From an uncultured Paraprevotella sp. (lineage in GTDB: Bacteria; Bacteroidota; Bacteroidia; Bacteroidales; Bacteroidaceae), in assembly GCA_947177395.1 (NCBI GenBank), contig CAMWUI010000006.1:1-64000 (forward strand): a DNA stretch of 64,000 bases. The letters are read 5' to 3'. The stretch's first letter is position 1; each line of letters starts with the position of its first letter. Below the pieces are notes generated by a model. It worked only from the letters and a program-made list of their open reading frames with translations, was not told the origin of the DNA and did not search any database. Both the position numbers and the translations under genes were made by a program. Below, in pieces: positions 36,002 to 45,561 of this stretch.

Positions 36002-36698
36002 AATTAGGTATTCCTATTTCCTTTTTTGTCAAGGTAAGTTTCTTTGCGTCTTCAGATGATATTTCCGATGTCCCGATGGTGCGCATGCCTTGATAGTGGC
36101 TGGCAAACAGTTCCTCCAGATATTCTCTTTTCAATCGTTCTTCGGGGGGATAGAGAATAGCTTCATGCTGTAGGATTTGTTCTATGGAAAAACGGACAGC
36201 AATCGTTTTGCAGGGAGAACCGGCCACAACCGCATAGGGGAGTACTTCCTTGGTGACGGTACTTCCGGCTGCAACGACTGCTCCCCGGCCGATATGGCAA
36301 TGAGAAAGAAGAATACACCGGGCTCCCACCCACGCGTCTTCTTCTACGATGATTTCGGTTGCCGTATCATTAATGTGCAGGGAACTCAGATATTGCGGTA
36401 ATCCTACGGTCGGGATGTGGTTGCCCGGTATGATCGTACAGCTGGCTCCGATGGCGGAGTATTTTCTGACTTTAAAGGTTCCTCCTGCCGTAATTACCTG
36501 AATGTTGGGCTGCAACCGCGTGTATTCTTCCAGAGTGACATGGTGAGGATCCAGAGTGAGCGGACCGTATAAATCCGTGTGCGTGCCGCATTGCCTGTAT
36601 GATTTTTTGCGGGTGTTTCTGATGAATATGAAGTAAGGCGTGAAATATCGGGCACGCCATTGATTTGAAAAAATCTTATGTATTATACTTTTTATCAT
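35985..36698 (-). CDS. Hexapeptide-repeat acyltransferase
   Basis: Left-handed beta-helix pattern EDAWVGARCILLSHCHIGRGAVVAAGSTVTKEVLPYAVVAGSPCKTIAVRF; start refined to MIKSIIHKIF. Confidence 0.82.
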   Translation of the reverse strand: MIKSIIHKIFSNQWRARYFTPYFIFIRNTRKKSYRQCGTHTDLYGPLTLDPHHVTLEEYTRLQPNIQVITAGGTFKVRKYSAIGASCTIIPGNHIPTVGLPQYLSSLHINDTATEIIVEEDAWVGARCILLSHCHIGRGAVVAAGSTVTKEVLPYAVVAGSPCKTIAVRFSIEQILQHEAILYPPEERLKREYLEELFASHYQGMRTIGTSEISSEDAKKLTLTKKEIGIPNYESRQ

Positions 36699-36885
36699 AA
36701 TGTCGTTTGGGTGATTATGGTAAACAGATAAAAAACGGTTGGATGGGAATAATATTGTTTGGTATGCCGAATAAATGGATTGTTTGTCTCCGTTCTTCGT
36801 TGCCCGAAAAAGTTTTTGGGTAACAATCATGCATAAGTCGGGAAAATGACTTATTTTTGCAGCCTGAATAATACGTATTATACTT

Positions 36886-38232
36886 ATGGAATTGGATTTG
36901 TTGACGGCCATATCGCCCATCGATGGCCGTTATAGAGGTAAGACAGAGGCGTTGGCTGCCTATTTCTCGGAATATGCTTTGATTCGTTATCGGGTACGGG
37001 TGGAAATAGAGTACTTTATTACACTCTGCGAGTTGCCTTTGCCGCAATTGGCCTCATTCGACAAAACATTGTTTGAGCCCCTGCGTGATATCTACCGCTC
37101 TTTCTCGGAATCTGATGCACAGCGGGTTAAAGATATAGAGAAAGTGACCAATCACGACGTGAAGGCCGTGGAATATTTTATAAAGGAAGAATTCGATAAG
37201 CTCGGAGGACTGGATGCCTATAAGGAATTCATTCATTTCGGTCTGACTTCTCAGGATATCAATAACACCTCCGTTCCGTTGTCTGTCAAGGAGGCTTTGG
37301 ACGAATGCTATTACCCGCAGATGGATGAGTTGCTTTCACAGTTGAAGGCGTATGCGGAAGAATGGAAAGACGTGCCGATGCTGGCCAAGACACACGGACA
37401 GCCGGCGTCACCGACTCGTTTGGGCAAAGAGGTGCAGGTTTTTGTATACCGTCTGGAACAGCAATTGAAGCAGCTCAAGGCATGCCCTGTCACGGCCAAA
37501 TTCGGCGGTGCGACAGGTAACTATAACGCTCATCATGTAGCCTATCCGGCATACGACTGGCGTAGCTTCGGTTCTCGCTTCGTTTCAGAAAAACTGGGAC
37601 TTGAAAGAGAGGAATACACCACTCAGATTTCCAACTACGACAATCTGGGGGCTATCTTCGATGCCATGAAGCGTATCAATACCATCCTGATAGACCTGGA
37701 CCGTGATTTCTGGCAATATGTGTCCATGGAATACTTCAAGCAGAAGATCAAGGCCGGCGAGGTCGGCTCCAGTGCCATGCCGCATAAGGTGAATCCGATA
37801 GATTTCGAGAATTCGGAGGGAAATCTGGGCGTCGCCAATGCCTTATTGGCCCATCTCAGTCAGAAATTGCCGGTGTCGCGCTTGCAGCGTGACCTTACGG
37901 ATTCGACTGTATTGCGCAATGTCGGTGTTCCCATGGGGCACATGGTGATAGCTATTCAGAGTACGCTGAAAGGCTTGCGTAAACTGTTGCTCAACGAAAA
38001 AGCGATTCATGCCGATCTTGACGGCTGTTGGGCAGTGGTGGCCGAGGCCATCCAGACCATCTTGCGCCGCGAGGCTTATCCCCATCCGTATGAGGCGCTA
38101 AAGGCTCTGACACGTACCAACCAAGCCATTACGGAAGAATCCATCAAGTCTTTCATTGAAGGGCTGGAAGTGAATGAAAGCGTAAAAGAAGAGTTGCGTG
38201 CCATCACGCCGCATACCTATACCGGAATTTGA
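36886..38232 (+). CDS. purB: Adenylosuccinate lyase
   Basis: AISPIDGRYRGKT, GSSAMPHKVNPIDFENSEGN, TNHDVKAVEYF. Confidence 0.97.
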   Translation: MELDLLTAISPIDGRYRGKTEALAAYFSEYALIRYRVRVEIEYFITLCELPLPQLASFDKTLFEPLRDIYRSFSESDAQRVKDIEKVTNHDVKAVEYFIKEEFDKLGGLDAYKEFIHFGLTSQDINNTSVPLSVKEALDECYYPQMDELLSQLKAYAEEWKDVPMLAKTHGQPASPTRLGKEVQVFVYRLEQQLKQLKACPVTAKFGGATGNYNAHHVAYPAYDWRSFGSRFVSEKLGLEREEYTTQISNYDNLGAIFDAMKRINTILIDLDRDFWQYVSMEYFKQKIKAGEVGSSAMPHKVNPIDFENSEGNLGVANALLAHLSQKLPVSRLQRDLTDSTVLRNVGVPMGHMVIAIQSTLKGLRKLLLNEKAIHADLDGCWAVVAEAIQTILRREAYPHPYEALKALTRTNQAITEESIKSFIEGLEVNESVKEELRAITPHTYTGI

Positions 38233-38312
38233 TTGGAATTATCAGCAGGGGCGCGGAACCGCGAGGCTCTGTCGTGTCTTGCTTCAGTTTATTAATATTA
38301 TAAAGAAAAGAA

Positions 38313-39746
38313 ATGATTACAGAAGACGAAAAATGGAGGGAGCAGTTTGCTGCCGATGGCGAACAGGAAAGTAACCGTGAGGGTTACAAGCCGTATAACA
38401 GAGAGTACAATCGTTCTTATTCGCGTGGCGAGTATGCGGGTGGAGGTGAAAGAAGCGGTTATGACCGTCAGAACCGGCCGATGCGTCCACGTATCCAACG
38501 TGCTGACAGAGCCTATTCGACAAACGGAACGGGAGAGGCACGTCCTTATCGTCCCCGTATAAACCGGGATGAAATGGCGGGAGGATATCCGACTCGTCCG
38601 CACTACAATAATAATAACGAAGGGGGAGAAACCTCTTCCTATAATCGTCCGCACCGGACCTATGAGTCGGTGAACTACAATCGTGAAGGTGGTTTCCGCC
38701 GCGAAAACAGTTACCAGCCCCGTGAGAACGGTTATCGTCGTGAAGGCGGTTACCAACCACGTGAGGGAGGGTACCGCCGTGAAGGAGGCTATCAGCCGCG
38801 TGAGAATAACTTCCGCCGTGAAGGTGGTTACCAGTCGCGCGAAGGTGGCGGTTATCAGAGCGGAGGCTATCGTCCCCGTTATAATCGTGAAGGCGGCTAC
38901 AACACCCAGGGCGGCTACAATCGATATAACAACGGACGTCCGCAACGGCGTTCGGGCGATTACGATCCCAATGCCAAGTACAGTCATAAGAAACAGATTG
39001 AGTATAAAGAACTGAATCTAGATCCGGACGCTCCGATACGTTTGAACAAATTCCTGGCGAATGCCGGTGTCTGCTCGCGTCGCGAGGCTGATGAGTTTAT
39101 CACAGCCGGAGTCGTGGCGGTAAACGGAGAAGTGGCGACAGAGTTGGGAACCAAAATCAAGCGTTCCGATGAAGTGAAATTTCACGATCAACTGGTAAGC
39201 ATTGAAAAGAAGGTATACGTGTTGCTTAATAAGCCGAAAGACTACGTTACTACAAGTGAGGACCCCCAGAACCGTAAGACTGTGATGGACTTGGTACGCA
39301 ACGCATGCCGCGAGCGTATTTATCCTGTCGGCCGTCTGGACCGTAATACGACGGGTGTGTTGCTGCTTACCAACGACGGTGAACTGGCGTCCAAACTGAC
39401 ACATCCGAAATTCCTCAAGAAGAAAATCTATCACGTTTACACCGATAAGAATGTGACGGCAGCCGACATGCGGCAGATGGCCGAAGGTATCAAACTGGAA
39501 GACGGTGAGATACGGGCTGATGCGGTGGAATATGCCAGTGAGACGGATAAAAAGCAGGTGGGCATTGAGATTCACTCCGGTAAGAACCGTATCGTGCGCC
39601 GTATTTTTGAATCGTTGGGATATCGGGTCATCAAGCTGGACCGCGTGTTCTTTGCCGGATTGACGAAAAAGAACCTGCGCCGGGGCGACTGGCGTTTCCT
39701 GACAGAAAGGGAAGTGAATATGTTGCGCATGGGAGCCTTTGAATAA
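38313..39746 (+). CDS. RluB/RsuA-family pseudouridine synthase with Arg/Gly/Tyr-rich N-terminal repeat region
   Basis: S4 domain (IRLNKFLANAGVCSRREADEFI), VGRLDRNTTGVLLLTNDGELASKLTHP; N-terminus RREGGYQPRE repeats. Confidence 0.93.
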   Translation: MITEDEKWREQFAADGEQESNREGYKPYNREYNRSYSRGEYAGGGERSGYDRQNRPMRPRIQRADRAYSTNGTGEARPYRPRINRDEMAGGYPTRPHYNNNNEGGETSSYNRPHRTYESVNYNREGGFRRENSYQPRENGYRREGGYQPREGGYRREGGYQPRENNFRREGGYQSREGGGYQSGGYRPRYNREGGYNTQGGYNRYNNGRPQRRSGDYDPNAKYSHKKQIEYKELNLDPDAPIRLNKFLANAGVCSRREADEFITAGVVAVNGEVATELGTKIKRSDEVKFHDQLVSIEKKVYVLLNKPKDYVTTSEDPQNRKTVMDLVRNACRERIYPVGRLDRNTTGVLLLTNDGELASKLTHPKFLKKKIYHVYTDKNVTAADMRQMAEGIKLEDGEIRADAVEYASETDKKQVGIEIHSGKNRIVRRIFESLGYRVIKLDRVFFAGLTKKNLRRGDWRFLTEREVNMLRMGAFE

Positions 39747-39775
39747 TAACGTTTTTAATGGAATAATATATTGTA

Positions 39776-41179
39776 ATGGAACAGATTCGTAGAACAAAAG
39801 TTATAGACGTATTGAAACGGGAAGACTATGGTTCAATCGTCAACGTGAAAGGATGGGTGCGGACCCGCCGCGGGAGTAAGGCTGTGAACTTTATTGCCCT
39901 GAACGACGGTTCTACAATAAATAATGTGCAGGTCGTGGCCGATGTGGAGCGTTTCGACGAGGAACTTATCAAGCAGATTACGACGGGAGCCTGCCTGAGC
40001 GTGACCGGCGAACTGGTGCAGAGCGTCGGTTCGGGACAGAACGTGGAAATCCAGGCGCACGAGATAGAAGTATTGGGTGTGTGCGGATCGGACTATCCGA
40101 TGCAGAAGAAGGGGCAGACGATGGAGTATATGCGTCAGCATGCACACATGCGCTTGCGCACCAATACTTTCGGCGCCGTCTTCCGGATTCGCCACAACAT
40201 GGCAATGGCCGTACACCGGTATTTCCATGAACACGGGTTCGTATATTTCCATACCCCCATTATCACGGCAAGCGATTGTGAGGGAGCCGGTCAGATGTTT
40301 CAGGTGACAACCAAGAACCTTTATGACCTGAAGAAGACGGAAGACGGAAAGATTGACTATAGCGACGATTTCTTTGGAAAAACCACTTCGCTCACCGTGT
40401 CCGGACAGTTGGAAGGCGAATTGGCCGCAACGGCATTGGGAGCCATTTACACATTCGGTCCGACCTTCCGTGCGGAGAACTCCAACACCCCGCGCCATCT
40501 GGCCGAGTTCTGGATGATTGAGCCCGAGGTTGCTTTCAATGACATCACGGACAACATGGATCTGGCCGAGGATTTCATCAAATACTGTGTGCGCTGGGCA
40601 TTGGAAAACTGTCAGGATGATTTGGCTTTCTTGAACAAGATGATCGACAAGACATTGCTGGAGCGTCTGAACTTCGTGGTTGCGAATGACTTTGTCCGTC
40701 TGACCTATACCGAGGGAATCGAAATTCTGGAGGAAGCGGTGAAGAATGGGCGCAAGTTCGAGTTCCCGGTATATTGGGGAGTGGACTTGGCCAGCGAGCA
40801 TGAGCGCTTTTTGGTGGAAGAACATTTCAAGCGCCCGGTTATCCTGACCGACTATCCGAAGGAGATAAAGGCGTTTTACATGAAGCTCAACGAGGACGGA
40901 AAGACAGTTCGTGCCATGGATGTCCTTTTCCCGCAGATCGGTGAGATTATCGGCGGTTCGGAACGTGAGGCGGACTACGACAAACTGCTGGGACGTATCA
41001 ACGAACTGGGCATCCCCATGAAGGATATGTGGTGGTATCTTGATACGCGCAAGTACGGAAGTTGCCCGCATAGCGGTTTCGGGCTCGGTTTCGAGCGCCT
41101 GATACTATTCGTCACCGGCATGCAGAATATCCGCGACGTGATACCGTTCCCGCGGACGCCGAAGAACGCCGAGTTCTGA
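39776..41179 (+). CDS. asnS: Asparaginyl-tRNA synthetase
   Basis: Class II aaRS motifs ([54 protein letters not shown]). Confidence 0.97.
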   Translation: MEQIRRTKVIDVLKREDYGSIVNVKGWVRTRRGSKAVNFIALNDGSTINNVQVVADVERFDEELIKQITTGACLSVTGELVQSVGSGQNVEIQAHEIEVLGVCGSDYPMQKKGQTMEYMRQHAHMRLRTNTFGAVFRIRHNMAMAVHRYFHEHGFVYFHTPIITASDCEGAGQMFQVTTKNLYDLKKTEDGKIDYSDDFFGKTTSLTVSGQLEGELAATALGAIYTFGPTFRAENSNTPRHLAEFWMIEPEVAFNDITDNMDLAEDFIKYCVRWALENCQDDLAFLNKMIDKTLLERLNFVVANDFVRLTYTEGIEILEEAVKNGRKFEFPVYWGVDLASEHERFLVEEHFKRPVILTDYPKEIKAFYMKLNEDGKTVRAMDVLFPQIGEIIGGSEREADYDKLLGRINELGIPMKDMWWYLDTRKYGSCPHSGFGLGFERLILFVTGMQNIRDVIPFPRTPKNAEF

Positions 41180-41320
41180 TACCGTTTGTGGCCGGAACAG
41201 AAATAACAGCCGACTTCCGCCCTTTCCTGCTGACAGCTGGAAAGGGCGGAAGCTTTTTGGGGGAGGTTGCGGTCGCGTTCGGTCTTCCGTCCCGCAGGCT
41301 GTCCGCTTGCTGAGCCGTAC

Positions 41321-41450
41321 GCTGTTCACTATGGATAGTGGAGTGCTGTTCACTTAGGGTAGTGGAGCGCTGTTCACTTAGGGTAGTGGAGCGCTGTTCA
41401 CTTAGGATAGTGGAGTGCTGCTCACTAAGGGTAGTGAAGCACTGTCACTT
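41321..41450 (+). repeat. 24-bp tandem repeat array, ~5 units
   Basis: TAGTGGAG(T/C)GCTGTTCACTTAGGG repeated from 41336 with degenerate flanking units. Confidence 0.9.
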
Positions 41451-41484
41451 GCCAATCCGTAAGTTGTCGCGGCGGAACATGTTT

Positions 41485-41528
41485 CTTGCAATCTTGCATC
41501 TTGCACCGGCCCCTCACACCCACACACG
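41485..41528 (+). repeat. Left arm of 44-bp perfect inverted repeat
   Basis: CTTGCAATCTTGCATCTTGCACCGGCCCCTCACACCCACACACG; reverse complement at 41780..41823. Confidence 0.95.
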
Positions 41529-41779
41529 TGCGCGCGTATTATAATAGGTAAATTCTCCCTCTTCCTGCTCCTCGCATTCATGGAAAAGGCATGATTCCTC
41601 TCGTTTTCTCCGTCCGGTTCTGCTTGTTCAAACATGCCGGTTCCTGCCGATTGTTGTGCTTTTTTAGGGAATCATCGTCTGCGGTGTTTTTCGGGATGTG
41701 ACGGCGGGCTTCCGTGAAAAGCCTGAAACTTTCGTTTTCCAGCCCCCTCTTTTCTTTTGTCCTCTCGCGTACGCGTACG

Positions 41780-41823
41780 CGTGTGTGGGTGTGAGGGGCC
41801 GGTGCAAGATGCAAGATTGCAAG
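41780..41823 (-). repeat. Right arm of 44-bp perfect inverted repeat
   Basis: CGTGTGTGGGTGTGAGGGGCCGGTGCAAGATGCAAGATTGCAAG. Confidence 0.95.
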
Positions 41824-41958
41824 ATCCTTTTAAATCAGACCCCATAATTTGCAATGCTTTCGTGCCGCATTTGCAGGCGAAGCGGGGCCTCTCGCGGCTT
41901 TGCCGAAGAAGGGGAAAAATAATTGGCTGTGATTCATTGTGGTTTGCGGGAAAAATCG

Positions 41959-41966
41959 TACCTTTG
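41959..41966 (+). promoter_or_regulatory. -7 box TACCTTTG, rplM operon
   Basis: TAnnTTTG consensus about 137 bp before rplM. Confidence 0.55.
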
Positions 41967-42102
41967 CAAGCCGATTATTATCAAAAAGACTATAATAGTC
42001 TAAAAATCCGTGCATTAATAGTCTTGCCTTTGGCCGGGCGGACGGTTAGCAAGCATGGAAGAAGAAAAAAGTTTTTTAGTAGTAATAATTAAAAGAAACA
42101 AA

Positions 42103-42564
42103 ATGGACACTTTAAGTTACAAGACCATTTCTGCGAACAAGGAGACCGTAAAGAAAGAATGGGTTGTGGTAGACGCAACCGATCAGGTTCTCGGTCGTCT
42201 GGGTTCCAAGGTGGCTAAGTTGTTGAGAGGTAAGTACAAGCCGAATTTTACCCCTCACGTAGATTGCGGTGATAACGTGATTATCATCAACGCCGACAAG
42301 GTGAAGCTGACTGGTAACAAATGGACGGATCGCGTTTATTTGAGCTATACGGGTTATCCCGGCGGTCAGCGTGAAATGACCCCCGCCCGTTTGATGGCAA
42401 AGCCCAACGGTGCGAACAAGCTGGTCAAGAAAGTGGTAAAAGGCATGTTGCCCAAGAACCGTCTGGCTGCCAAACTTCTGAACAACCTGTATGTTTACGA
42501 AGGCAGCGAGCACAACCATGCCGCACAGAGTCCGAAAGCAATCGATATTAACTTGTATAAATAA
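42103..42564 (+). CDS. rplM: 50S ribosomal protein L13
   Basis: VDATDQVLGRLGSKVAKLLRGKYKPNFTPHVDCGDNVIIINADKVKLTG; start refined to MDTLSYKT. Confidence 0.97.
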   Translation: MDTLSYKTISANKETVKKEWVVVDATDQVLGRLGSKVAKLLRGKYKPNFTPHVDCGDNVIIINADKVKLTGNKWTDRVYLSYTGYPGGQREMTPARLMAKPNGANKLVKKVVKGMLPKNRLAAKLLNNLYVYEGSEHNHAAQSPKAIDINLYK

Positions 42565-42571
42565 GTAAGAA

Positions 42572-42958
42572 ATGGAAGTAATTAATGCATTAGGCAGACG
42601 CAAGAGCGCCATTGCTCGTGTTTATGTAAGCGAAGGTAGCGGAAAGATTACTATCAACAAGAGAGACCTTACAGAGTACTTTCCATCAACGATTCTTCAG
42701 TATGTGGTAAAGCAGCCTTTGAACACACTGGGTGTGGCTGAAAAATATGACATCAAGGCCAATCTCTGCGGTGGCGGTTTCACCGGCCAGTCTCAGGCTT
42801 TGCGCCTGGCAATCGCCCGCGCACTGGTGAAAATCAATGCTGACGACAAGAAGGCTTTGCGTGCCGAAGGCTTCATGACGCGCGATCCGCGTGCTGTTGA
42901 ACGTAAGAAACCGGGACGTCCGAAAGCACGTCGCAGATTCCAGTTCAGTAAACGTTAA
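42572..42958 (+). CDS. rpsI: 30S ribosomal protein S9
   Basis: ALGRRKSAIARVYVSEGSGKITIN; C-terminal KKPGRPKARRRFQFSKR. Confidence 0.98.
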   Translation: MEVINALGRRKSAIARVYVSEGSGKITINKRDLTEYFPSTILQYVVKQPLNTLGVAEKYDIKANLCGGGFTGQSQALRLAIARALVKINADDKKALRAEGFMTRDPRAVERKKPGRPKARRRFQFSKR

Positions 42959-43081
42959 TATTCGGCCGTTTATCGAGCTGCGTAATATACGTTTAGTATC
43001 TAAACCGTGTGGATTCCGGAAGGACTACTTCGCGGTTGGTTGAAAAACAAAAAAGAAAGTAAACGATTAAAAACAAAAACA

Positions 43082-43909
43082 ATGTCAAGAACTAATTTTG
43101 ATACATTATTGGAAGCTGGTTGCCACTTTGGCCACCTGAAGAGAAAGTGGAATCCGGCAATGGCTCCTTACATCTTTATGGAGCGCAATGGTATTCATAT
43201 CATCGACCTGCACAAGACGGTTGCTAAAATCGACGAGGCTGCCGATGCTTTGAAGCAAATTGCAAAGTCAGGAAAGAAAATCCTGTTTGTTGCTACTAAA
43301 AAACAAGCCAAGCAAGTTGTAGCCGAGAAGGCTGCTTCTATAAACATGCCCTATGTCATTGAACGCTGGCCGGGCGGTATGCTGACGAACTTCCCCACCA
43401 TCCGCAAGGCTGTGAAGAAGATGGCCAACATCGACAAACTGACGGCTGACGGTACGTATGCCAACCTGTCAAAGCGCGAGGTGTTGCAGATTTCCCGTCA
43501 GCGTGCCAAGCTGGAGAAGAACCTCGGTTCTATCGCCGACCTGACCCGTCTGCCGTCTGCCTTGTTCGTAGTGGATGTGATGAAAGAGCACATTGCCGTT
43601 CGCGAGGCAAACCGCCTGGGTATCCCCGTATTCGCTATCGTAGATACGAACTCCAATCCGAACGATATTGATTTCGTTATTCCGGCAAACGACGACGCAA
43701 ACAAGAGCGTGGAAGTAATCCTCGAGGCTTGCTGTGCCGCCATCGCTGAAGGTCTGGAAGAGCGTAAGGCTGAGAAAGTGGATACGGAAGCTGCCGGTGA
43801 AGGCGAAGCTCCTAAAGGCGGCCGCAAGCGTTCCGCCAAGGCTCGTGTTGAGAAGAATGACGAAGCAGAGGGTGCAGTAGAAGTAACTGAAACCGCTGAG
43901 GAGGCATAA
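43082..43909 (+). CDS. rpsB: 30S ribosomal protein S2
   Basis: LLEAGCHFGHLKRKWNPAMAPYIFMERNGIHIIDL; start refined to MSRTNFDTL. Confidence 0.98.
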   Translation: MSRTNFDTLLEAGCHFGHLKRKWNPAMAPYIFMERNGIHIIDLHKTVAKIDEAADALKQIAKSGKKILFVATKKQAKQVVAEKAASINMPYVIERWPGGMLTNFPTIRKAVKKMANIDKLTADGTYANLSKREVLQISRQRAKLEKNLGSIADLTRLPSALFVVDVMKEHIAVREANRLGIPVFAIVDTNSNPNDIDFVIPANDDANKSVEVILEACCAAIAEGLEERKAEKVDTEAAGEGEAPKGGRKRSAKARVEKNDEAEGAVEVTETAEEA

Positions 43910-43944
43910 TTTAGAATGTTAATTCAATTAAAGAAAGAAATACA

Positions 43945-44769
43945 ATGGCTGTAACAATGGCTGAAATTACCCAGCTCCGCAAATTGTCGGGTGCGGGTAT
44001 GATGGACTGCAAAAAAGCTCTCGAAGAGGCTGGCAACGATATAGAGAAGGCAATGGAGATTATTCGTAAGAAGGGTCAGGCTGTTGCTGCCAAGCGTTCG
44101 GACCGTGAGGCTGCTGAAGGTTGTGTTCTGGTGAAGGCAGAGAACGGTTTCGGTGCTATCATCGCGCTGAAGTGTGAGACAGACTTTGTTGCCAAGAACG
44201 AGGACTTTGTAAAGCTGGCTCAGGAAATCCTGGATCTGGCTGTAGCGAACAAATGCCAGACTTTGGACGAAGTGAAGGCTTTGCCGATGGGTGCTGCCAC
44301 CGTGGCTGACGCTGTGGTAGACCGTAGTGGTATCACGGGTGAGAAAATGGAACTGGACGGTTATGCCGTAGTGGAAGGTGAGAATATCTCCGTATACAAC
44401 CACCAGGGTAAGAATCAGCTCTGTACGATGGTCGCTCTGAACAAGAATGTGGATGAGAAGTACGGCCATGCTGTGGCTATGCAGATTGCCGCAATGAATC
44501 CCCGTTCCATCAACGAGCAGGATTATCCCGCTGACGTGTTGGCACGCGAAAGGGAAATCGCAGCAGACAAGGCCCGTGAGGAGGGTAAGCCCGAGAATAT
44601 GATTGAGCGTATCGCTATGGGACGTATCAACAAGCTGTACAAGGAAGAATGTCTGTTGATGCAGGAATTCATCCAGGACGGCAAGTTGAGCGTGGCTCAG
44701 TTCTTGCAGCAGGCTGACAAGGAGTGCACGGTAACGGCATTCAAGCGTTTTACGTTGCGCGCAGAATAA
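43945..44769 (+). CDS. tsf: Elongation factor Ts
   Basis: LRKLSGAGMMDCKKALEEAGNDIEKAMEIIRKKG. Confidence 0.98.
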   Translation: MAVTMAEITQLRKLSGAGMMDCKKALEEAGNDIEKAMEIIRKKGQAVAAKRSDREAAEGCVLVKAENGFGAIIALKCETDFVAKNEDFVKLAQEILDLAVANKCQTLDEVKALPMGAATVADAVVDRSGITGEKMELDGYAVVEGENISVYNHQGKNQLCTMVALNKNVDEKYGHAVAMQIAAMNPRSINEQDYPADVLAREREIAADKAREEGKPENMIERIAMGRINKLYKEECLLMQEFIQDGKLSVAQFLQQADKECTVTAFKRFTLRAE

Positions 44770-44792
44770 TCAGAAGCAACAACATACATGCG

Positions 44793-44828
44793 GGGCGTTT
44801 TCATCGGAAGATGGAAGCGCCCGTTTTT
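44793..44828 (+). terminator. Rho-independent terminator after tsf
   Basis: GGGCGTTTTCATC / GATGGAAGCGCCC stem followed by GTTTTTT. Confidence 0.85.
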
Positions 44829-44901
44829 TATGTCCGTACGCCTCAATCTGTTTTTGCCGCATATTGTGACCGGAGTATGATGGGTTTTGCATGAATTTTG
44901 T

Positions 44902-44909
44902 TATCTTTG
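44902..44909 (+). promoter_or_regulatory. -7 box TATCTTTG upstream of the FAH-family gene
   Basis: TAnnTTTG consensus. Confidence 0.45.
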
Positions 44910-44934
44910 TTTTGTAACGAATAATAGAACGTAT

Positions 44935-45552
44935 ATGAAGATAATAGCCGTAGGCATGAACTATGCCGCACACAATAAAGAACTGGACGGAACGTTATTA
45001 TTACCGGAGGAGCCTGTTATTTTCAGCAAGGCTGATTCGGCGTTGCTGAAAGACGGAAAACCGTTTTTCATACCGGATTTCACGGAGCAGTGCGACTATG
45101 AAACGGAACTGGTGGTGCGGATTTGTCGGCTGGGAAAGAATATCGCTCCCCGTTTTGCCCGTCGTTATTACGATGCCGTGACCGTGGGCATAGATTTTAC
45201 GGCACGTGACATGCAGCGGCGTTTTCGGGAGGAAGGCAGGCCCTGGGAACTGTGCAAGGGATTCGACGGTTCGGCGGCGGTGGGTACTTTCGTTTCGGTG
45301 GACGAACAGACGGACATACAGCGGTTGCATTTCCGGTTGGACATCAACGGACAGACCGTACAGAGAGGCTTCTCCGGCGATATGATATTCGCGGTGGATG
45401 AACTGATAGCCTACGTCAGCCGGTTCTATACGCTCAAGATGGGCGACCTGCTTTATACGGGAACTCCGGTCGGCGTGGGACCTGTACACATCGGTGACCA
45501 TCTGGAGGGGTATATCGAAGAACGGAAAGTTTTGGATTTTAATGTAAGATAA
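44935..45552 (+). CDS. Fumarylacetoacetate hydrolase family protein
   Basis: VGMNYAAHNKEL, GIDFTARDMQRRFREEGRPWELCKGFDGSAAVG, GDLLYTGTPVGVGPV. Confidence 0.9.
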   Translation: MKIIAVGMNYAAHNKELDGTLLLPEEPVIFSKADSALLKDGKPFFIPDFTEQCDYETELVVRICRLGKNIAPRFARRYYDAVTVGIDFTARDMQRRFREEGRPWELCKGFDGSAAVGTFVSVDEQTDIQRLHFRLDINGQTVQRGFSGDMIFAVDELIAYVSRFYTLKMGDLLYTGTPVGVGPVHIGDHLEGYIEERKVLDFNVR

Positions 45553-45561
45553 AGATTTCTC

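Noticed and set aside
38298-38987. 229-aa hydrophobic minus-strand ORF resembling a membrane protein
   Set aside because: Opposite the Arg/Gly/Tyr repeat region; its Val/Thr/Ile-rich sequence is the reverse complement of repetitive codons.
39833-41071. 412-aa minus-strand ORF opposite asnS
   Set aside because: Antisense shadow of asnS; no recognisable domain or initiation context.
41338-41544. ORFs with repeated CCSLRVVE and APAPHTHTR peptides around 41.3-41.8 kb
   Set aside because: Translation of the 24-bp tandem repeat and of the inverted-repeat arms; better explained as non-coding repeats.
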